From contig CAJOPO010000141.1 in NCBI GenBank assembly GCA_905236315.1, forward strand, positions 1-10,866: 10,866 nt of DNA, read 5' to 3'. How positions within the stretch are numbered: position 1 is the stretch's first letter; every line of letters starts with the position of its first letter. The translations under genes and the position numbers were made by a program. This DNA is from an uncultured Treponema sp. GTDB lineage: Bacteria; Spirochaetota; Spirochaetia; Treponematales; Treponemataceae. Below are positions 7,217 through 10,866 of this stretch, piece after piece. The notes below the pieces were generated by a model. That model was not told the DNA's origin, did not search any database, and was given only the letters and a program-made list of their open reading frames with translations.

Positions 7217-7304
7217 TTATAAATACGATGATTTTAAATACGCGATTGATGTATGCGTCTAACGCAGAAAGATCCTGCTTTTCTTTTTTATCTATAGCTT
7301 CCAT
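7146..7304 (-). pseudogene. small membrane-anchor ORF, probably truncated gene start
   Basis: A 52-residue frame starts at an ATG with a good AGGAG site (7310-7314) 5 nt away. It has a charged N-terminal part (MEAIDKKEKQDLSALDAYIN), one hydrophobic segment (about residues 23-36, FKIIVFIIPFFCLC) and a second mildly hydrophobic end before a TAA. It resembles the first membrane helix of a larger sensor or receptor protein. After about residue 33 the DNA becomes repeat-like, with a 6-bp hairpin. A run of six T on this strand (plus 7207-7212) lies where removing one base would fuse this frame to the 48-codon frame behind it and give about 79 residues. It could be a genuine small membrane protein, a gene cut by a repeat, or chance. 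I recognise no family. Confidence 0.4.
7177..7192. repeat. short perfect hairpin
   Basis: GTAGTT (7177-7182) and AACTAC (7187-7192) form a 6-bp stem around GCCG. It lies inside the small minus-strand ORF and is not followed by a T tract on either strand, so it is not a terminator. It looks like part of an intergenic repeat. Confidence 0.5.
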
Positions 7305-7374
7305 TTTATCTCCTTTTGCCCCATTATTCTTCCATTATCGGTGAGTTTACAAATTGTTTTAAGGGAAAAGGGGA

Positions 7375-7479
7375 ATTAGACATTAGACGGTAGTTACTCG
7401 TGTCTAAACTCTAAGTTCTATCGTCTAACTCCTAACTCCTATCGTCTAACTCCTAATTCCTAACTTCTATCGTCTATAT
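7375..7479. repeat. heptamer-based repeat array with inverted arm
   Basis: Units beginning GTCTAA and ending CTATC run at 7402-7422 (21 bp), 7423-7443 (21 bp) and 7444-7471 (28 bp), then a partial unit GTCTATAT. Unit lengths are 3, 3 and 4 heptamers, and the inner heptamer is CTAACTC or a variant. On the other strand this reads as TTAGGAG-like repeats. Upstream, two copies of the opposite-strand heptamer (ATTAGAC twice, 7375-7388) can pair with GTCTAA of the array to form a large stem. It sits just before the promoter of the 147-aa gene. The remaining DNA from 7305 to 7374 shows nothing recognisable apart from the AGGAG site of the small minus-strand ORF. Confidence 0.8.
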
Positions 7480-7485
7480 TTCCTG

Positions 7486-7514
7486 TTTACAACTATGACT
7501 TTTAACTGTAAAAT
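7486..7514 (+). promoter_or_regulatory. sigma70 promoter of the unknown-GH13 operon
   Basis: TTTACA (7486-7491), a 17-nt spacer and TAAAAT (7509-7514) predict a start near 7521. The leader would be about a dozen bases and would contain the AGAGG site (7522-7526), 6 nt before the ATG at 7533. The -35 box is identical to that of cheR. Confidence 0.6.
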
Positions 7515-7532
7515 TAATTACAGAGGTTCATT

Positions 7533-7976
7533 ATGCAAAACACTCCACAAATACAACAAGCTATAACCATTGTAAATCAGTTGCTTCCTTTAGTGGAACA
7601 GGCAGAACGCAAACTCAAAAGCGCACGCAACTGGGGCATATTCGATATGCTAGGCGGAGGCTTTATTGTAGACTTAATAAAACACTCAAAACTAAATAGC
7701 GCAAGTAACACAATGACAGAAGTTTCTATGCTTCTACAGCAATTACAGCAAACCTTAGGTGGCATACAGATTCCTGTAGATTACCGTATGAATATAGGCG
7801 GATTTGCTACTTTTGCAGATTTCTTTTTTGACGGTGTTTTGGCAGATACATATATGACTTCAAAAATATTTTCTTCCATAGAGCAAGTGCGCACTTTAAA
7901 AGAAAAACTATATACTTTGCGAAATTATTTAACTAGAATGAAAGCACAGAACTCAAATACAGGACTTAAATTATGA
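7533..7976 (+). CDS. conserved-looking protein of unknown function, 147 aa
   Basis: I do not recognise a named function. The protein is soluble, with no signal peptide or clear membrane helix. Residues 1-35 and about 55-75 are Gln/Leu-rich and look helical, possibly coiled-coil (NQLLPLVEQAERKLKSARN; VSMLLQQLQQTL). Between them is a Gly-rich NWGIFDMLGGGFIVDLIKHS block (33-52), the most distinctive motif. The second half has an aromatic stretch (FATFADFFFDGVLAD), then a further helical region rich in Lys and Arg. A good AGAGG ribosome site and a promoter sit directly upstream. The stop overlaps the start of the GH13 gene (ATGA), so the two are co-expressed and translationally coupled. A link to maltodextrin use is an inference from that arrangement only. 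Confidence 0.85.
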   Translation: MQNTPQIQQAITIVNQLLPLVEQAERKLKSARNWGIFDMLGGGFIVDLIKHSKLNSASNTMTEVSMLLQQLQQTLGGIQIPVDYRMNIGGFATFADFFFDGVLADTYMTSKIFSSIEQVRTLKEKLYTLRNYLTRMKAQNSNTGLKL

Positions 7977-9727
7977 ACTTTCCAGCTATATACCATCGCT
8001 CGTCAGAACAAATGGCATCCCCATTTGACAAAGACAATCTCATTATAAATATAAAAACAGGCTATGACATAACGCAGGTCTTCCTTATCTATGGCGACCC
8101 CTACCTCGCAGGCATTATGGGTGGCAAAGAAAAATGGATGGGAACACGCCACAAAATTGAATTTAATAAACTACTAAAAGACCATATCTGGTGGACAACC
8201 ACTGTAAAGCCTGAATATAAAAGATGTAAATATTATTTTGAACTGCACACAAAAGATGAAGTATATTACCTTTTTGCAGATGGCTTTATGACAAAGGAGC
8301 AAATGGAACTACCAGGAAAAATGCTTCAATACTTTATTGTTCCATGGATGAATCCATCTGATATTAACACAACTCCTTCTTGGGTAAATGATACAGTTTG
8401 GTATCAAATATTTCCAGATAGATTTTGCAGGGTAAAAACACAAGATGAACACAATACAGAAAAAATAAAAGAGTGGACAAAGGGCAAAGTAAAAAATGAA
8501 GACCGCTACGGAGGAAACCTACAGGGCATAATATCAAAATTAGAATACCTAAAGACACTCGGAATAAGTGGCATTTACTTAAATCCTGTATGCAAGGCAG
8601 AATCTAATCATAAATATGACACCACAGATTATGAAAGCATAGACAGAGACTTTGGCACAGAAAGCGATATGATTGAACTAGTGCAAAAAGCACATAGTCT
8701 TGGCATAAAGATTATGATGGATGGTGTTTTTAATCATAGTGGAAGAAACTTTGCTCCATGGCAAGATGTGTTAAAAAACGGTAGGGAATCAAAATATTTT
8801 AATTGGTTTATGATAAACACATGGCCTATAAACGCCTATCATGACACAAGAGATGGGGGATTTTACACCTTTGCATTTAACGAAAAAATGCCCAAGCTAA
8901 ACACAAACAACAAGGAAGTTTGCGATTATATAGAAAAAATCTGTCTTATGTGGCTTGAAAAATATAATATAGACGGCATTAGATTTGACGTGGGCAATGA
9001 AATATCCCACAGTCTATTAAAAAGATTGCGTTCTACATTAAAAGCAAAAAAAAGTGATATATATCTTTTAGGAGAAATATGGCATGACGCAAGCCAATGG
9101 CTTTTAGGTGATGAATATGATTCTGTAATGAACTATCCTCTTACAAGTAGCATAAATGATTTTTTTATAGATACGTCCATGACAAAAAAAGATTTTGCCT
9201 ACAGAATAAATCACTGTTATACAATGTACCAGCAGCAAAGCAATAATGTCCTCTTTAATTTACTAGACTCCCATGATACAGACCGCCTTATGAACAGAAC
9301 AAAAAACAAAGACATCTTTATACAAGAGTTAGCCTTGCTTTTTGCCATGCCAGGAAGTGTCTGCATATTTTATGGCACAGAGCTAGGCCTAGAAGGAGCG
9401 CATGACCCAGACTGCCGCCGTTGTATGCTTTGGGATGAATTTGAAGATGAAGAGAGAAAAGATATATTCAACGATGTAAAAAAACTTATAGCCTTAAGAA
9501 AAGAAGAAAGCCTTATGAAAAGTCTTTACTTTCATTTTACGGAAGATATAAAAGAAGAACGCTGCATAGAGTTTATAAAGCTAGACAATTCATTTAATAA
9601 GATACAAATCCTTCTAAATTGCTCAAAAGCACCTCTTCCCATTTTAGATAATAGTGAGGTGCTTTTTAGTAGGGGCTATAAAAATCAAATGCTTCAAGTA
9701 AATGGAACACTAATTAGAAGATTATGA
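7973..9727 (+). CDS. cytoplasmic GH13 neopullulanase/cyclomaltodextrinase-type glucosidase
   Basis: This 584-aa enzyme hydrolyses alpha-1,4 links (often alpha-1,6 too) in maltodextrins, cyclodextrins or pullulan. An N-terminal CBM34-like domain (about 1-125) precedes the (beta/alpha)8 barrel, the layout of subfamily GH13_20. Conserved regions are DGVFNH (250-255), GIRFDVGNE (335-343, nucleophile Asp339), LLGEIWHD (365-372, acid/base Glu368) and LLDSHDTDR (430-438, Asp435). MPKLNT (306-311) is the region typical of this subfamily. A small C-terminal beta domain ends the protein. No signal peptide is present, so it acts on imported oligosaccharides. AGGA (7961-7964) lies 8 nt before the ATG, within the overlapping upstream gene. 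The gene faces hisG, with only 3 nt between stop codons. Exact substrate preference cannot be read from sequence. Confidence 0.93.
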   Translation: MNFPAIYHRSSEQMASPFDKDNLIINIKTGYDITQVFLIYGDPYLAGIMGGKEKWMGTRHKIEFNKLLKDHIWWTTTVKPEYKRCKYYFELHTKDEVYYLFADGFMTKEQMELPGKMLQYFIVPWMNPSDINTTPSWVNDTVWYQIFPDRFCRVKTQDEHNTEKIKEWTKGKVKNEDRYGGNLQGIISKLEYLKTLGISGIYLNPVCKAESNHKYDTTDYESIDRDFGTESDMIELVQKAHSLGIKIMMDGVFNHSGRNFAPWQDVLKNGRESKYFNWFMINTWPINAYHDTRDGGFYTFAFNEKMPKLNTNNKEVCDYIEKICLMWLEKYNIDGIRFDVGNEISHSLLKRLRSTLKAKKSDIYLLGEIWHDASQWLLGDEYDSVMNYPLTSSINDFFIDTSMTKKDFAYRINHCYTMYQQQSNNVLFNLLDSHDTDRLMNRTKNKDIFIQELALLFAMPGSVCIFYGTELGLEGAHDPDCRRCMLWDEFEDEERKDIFNDVKKLIALRKEESLMKSLYFHFTEDIKEERCIEFIKLDNSFNKIQILLNCSKAPLPILDNSEVLFSRGYKNQMLQVNGTLIRRL

Positions 9728-9730
9728 ACC

Positions 9731-10603
9731 TTATAGCATTACCTTGCGCAATTCATATTCTACTATATCTGTAGCTCCAAGAGATTGCAGTTTAGGAAGC
9801 AAGATGGGAACCTCGCTTTTCTTTACTGCAATCTTTATAGCATATCCAGAGTCACCAAAGAGAGAACTCACTGTAGGGCTTCTCATAGAAGGCAAACCTT
9901 TTACTAGTTCATCAAATTTCTCTTTAGAAACATTCATTTCTAGCATTACGCGGCTTCTTGCATTTAGAACAGCTTGGAATAGCATTTTTAGTTCCATTAT
10001 CTTTTTGCATTTTTCGCTGTCTACTAAAGCCTCTTTACTTGCATACATACGAGTAGAAGATTCCATTAGAGTATCTACTATCTTTAGATGATTTGCGTGT
10101 AAAGAACTTCCCGTACTCGTATTATCTATAAGGATTTGCGCAATAGAATCCGTTGAATCTTGCACAAAGCCCTCGCTAGTTCCCCAAGTTCTAAAGATGG
10201 TACCCTTTATTTGCTTTTTTTGAACCCACTCTGCACTTAAATTTTGATATTCCGTTGCTATGGTAACAGGCTGTGCCGTTATAGAAGCAAGGTCAGCCGT
10301 ATCGGGAATAGCAGCAACAATTCGCACTGGGTCAAATTCCAAATCCATGATTTCTTCTACAGAATCTTGCACTCCGTTTTCATAAACCCAATCTTTTCCA
10401 CTAAAGCCCACATCAGCACGCCCTGCAGCAAGCAAAACACTAGCAATTTGAGGCTTTACCACTTGAAAAGACAAATCTTTTTGATTAGTTATGGGAAAAT
10501 AAGTTCTGTCTGGAAGAGTAATAGAGATTCCAACATCGCTTAATAACGAATATACGGATTCATAAATCCGTCCTTTTGACAATAAAATCTTAAGTTTTTC
10601 CAT
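9731..10603 (-). CDS. hisG: ATP phosphoribosyltransferase HisG, long form
   Basis: HisG condenses ATP with PRPP to give phosphoribosyl-ATP, the first and feedback-controlled step of histidine synthesis, in the cytoplasm. The 290-aa length and a C-terminal HisG_C regulatory domain (about 217-288, ending GATDIVEYELRKV) identify the long, HisZ-independent form. The catalytic region shows LLSKGRI (7-13), RADVGFSGKDW (62-72) and the PRPP loop DNTSTGSSLHANHL (160-173). No other his gene is in the window, so it is either the first gene of an operon interrupted elsewhere or a lone locus. Downstream it meets the GH13 gene head-on without a visible terminator. No Shine-Dalgarno precedes the ATG, and the promoter lies immediately upstream. 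Confidence 0.95.
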   Translation of the reverse strand: MEKLKILLSKGRIYESVYSLLSDVGISITLPDRTYFPITNQKDLSFQVVKPQIASVLLAAGRADVGFSGKDWVYENGVQDSVEEIMDLEFDPVRIVAAIPDTADLASITAQPVTIATEYQNLSAEWVQKKQIKGTIFRTWGTSEGFVQDSTDSIAQILIDNTSTGSSLHANHLKIVDTLMESSTRMYASKEALVDSEKCKKIMELKMLFQAVLNARSRVMLEMNVSKEKFDELVKGLPSMRSPTVSSLFGDSGYAIKIAVKKSEVPILLPKLQSLGATDIVEYELRKVML

Positions 10604-10611
10604 AAGTACAT

Positions 10612-10640
10612 ACTATATAGAAAAATATTCGTTATAACAA
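10612..10640 (-). promoter_or_regulatory. candidate near-leaderless promoter of hisG
   Basis: On the minus strand, TTGTTA (plus 10635-10640), a 17-nt spacer and TATAGT (plus 10612-10617) precede the ATG by 8 nt. Transcription should begin about 2 nt before the start codon, and no Shine-Dalgarno is present. I see no attenuator or T-box leader. Positions 10641-10705 show nothing recognisable. Confidence 0.5.
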
Positions 10641-10705
10641 GTGAAAAGCACGAAAATCAGTTTTTTAATGTACACATACGAGAAAAACAGCTTCCAGTCG
10701 CCTCT

Positions 10706-10866
10706 GCGGATTGAATCTGCCGATTACAAAATCGAGGGCTAGCCCTCTACACGCCACATTCGCATGCCTTGCTACGAATGTGTGTGTGCTTTGTAATTAT
10801 TTACGTTTGCCACTTACTCAGGCAGCACGAACAGAGTGTTTTTGTAATCCTTAGGATTCAATCCGC
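10706..10866. repeat. 161-bp element bounded by imperfect inverted repeats
   Basis: The left arm (10706-10731) and right arm (10840-10866) pair over GCGGATTGAATC (12 bp) and GATTACAAAA (10 bp), separated by a 4/5-nt mismatch. Inside are the perfect palindrome GAGGGCTAGCCCTC (10734-10747) and a second hairpin (10755-10782). No transposase frame is present, so it resembles a non-autonomous miniature element or a large structured intergenic repeat. I see no clear target-site duplication, and the right flank is outside the window. Confidence 0.75.
10738..10789. repeat. divergent intergenic repeat with stem-loop, right copy
   Basis: GCTAGC (10738-10743), TACAC (10748-10752) and CCACA (10754-10758) lead into a stem in which CACATTCG (10755-10762) pairs with CGAATGTG (10775-10782) around CATGCCTTGCTA. 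Block order and loop match the copy at 25-79. It is nested inside the 161-bp inverted-repeat element. Confidence 0.6.

Noticed and set aside
7344..7356. AGTTTACAAATTG, identical to 13 nt around the cheR -35 box (1838-1850), as a further promoter
   Set aside because: No -10-like sequence lies 16-18 nt downstream (it falls on AGGGGA), so the match is probably chance in AT-rich DNA.
7402..7479. Telomere-like or CRISPR-like array from TTAGGAG-type heptamers
   Set aside because: It is short, imperfect and internal to the sequence, so a telomere is unlikely; there are no spacers, so it is not CRISPR.
9744..10543. Plus-strand open frames opposite hisG
   Set aside because: hisG on the minus strand has clear catalytic and regulatory motifs across the whole region; the plus-strand frames show none.

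Overview
This is an AT-rich chromosomal segment of a flagellated, chemotactic bacterium. The tandem cheR-cheB pair, the protein sequences and the base composition fit a host-associated spirochaete of the Treponema type best. That assignment is an inference from protein character, not a database match. No rRNA, tRNA, CRISPR array or classical insertion sequence is visible.

Layout. Positions 1-123 hold one copy of a hairpin-bearing intergenic repeat, read through by a short open frame that leaves the window. Next, on the minus strand, is an exported HtrA/DegP-type serine protease (164-1660). A divergent intergenic region of about 220 bp separates it from cheR-cheB (1878-3919, plus strand), which closes with a strong intrinsic terminator. 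The gap that follows contains five tandem 22-bp palindromic units (4030-4139). A tight two-gene plus-strand operon comes next (4258-7029): an AAA-ATPase-like protein with a C-terminal PD-(D/E)XK nuclease-like domain, and a HipA/CtkA-like kinase that starts 3 nt after it. The operon ends in a terminator that overlaps the kinase stop codon. A 500-bp gene-poor stretch (7030-7532) holds a small minus-strand membrane-anchor-like ORF that looks truncated, a short hairpin and an array of heptamer-based repeats. A 147-aa conserved-looking unknown and a cytoplasmic GH13 neopullulanase/cyclomaltodextrinase-type glucosidase follow, overlapping by ATGA. hisG (long form, minus strand) converges on the glucosidase with 3 nt between stop codons. 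The window ends in a 161-bp element with terminal inverted repeats; its inner part is a second copy of the repeat at the left edge.

How the genes work together. CheR and CheB are the opposing methyltransferase and methylesterase of chemoreceptor adaptation. HtrA handles damaged envelope proteins. The GH13 enzyme degrades imported maltodextrins, and HisG begins histidine synthesis. These look like core or metabolic genes. The accessory-looking part is the repeat array plus the nuclease/ATPase-kinase operon, which is the best candidate here for an uncharacterised system.

A recurring regulatory pattern is that cheR, the ATPase/nuclease gene and hisG each lack a Shine-Dalgarno sequence. Each has a sigma70-like -10 box ending only 7-9 nt before the ATG, so leaderless or near-leaderless transcripts are predicted. 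The genes at 1660 (htrA), 2708, 5833, 7533 and 7973 have recognisable ribosome-binding sites instead.
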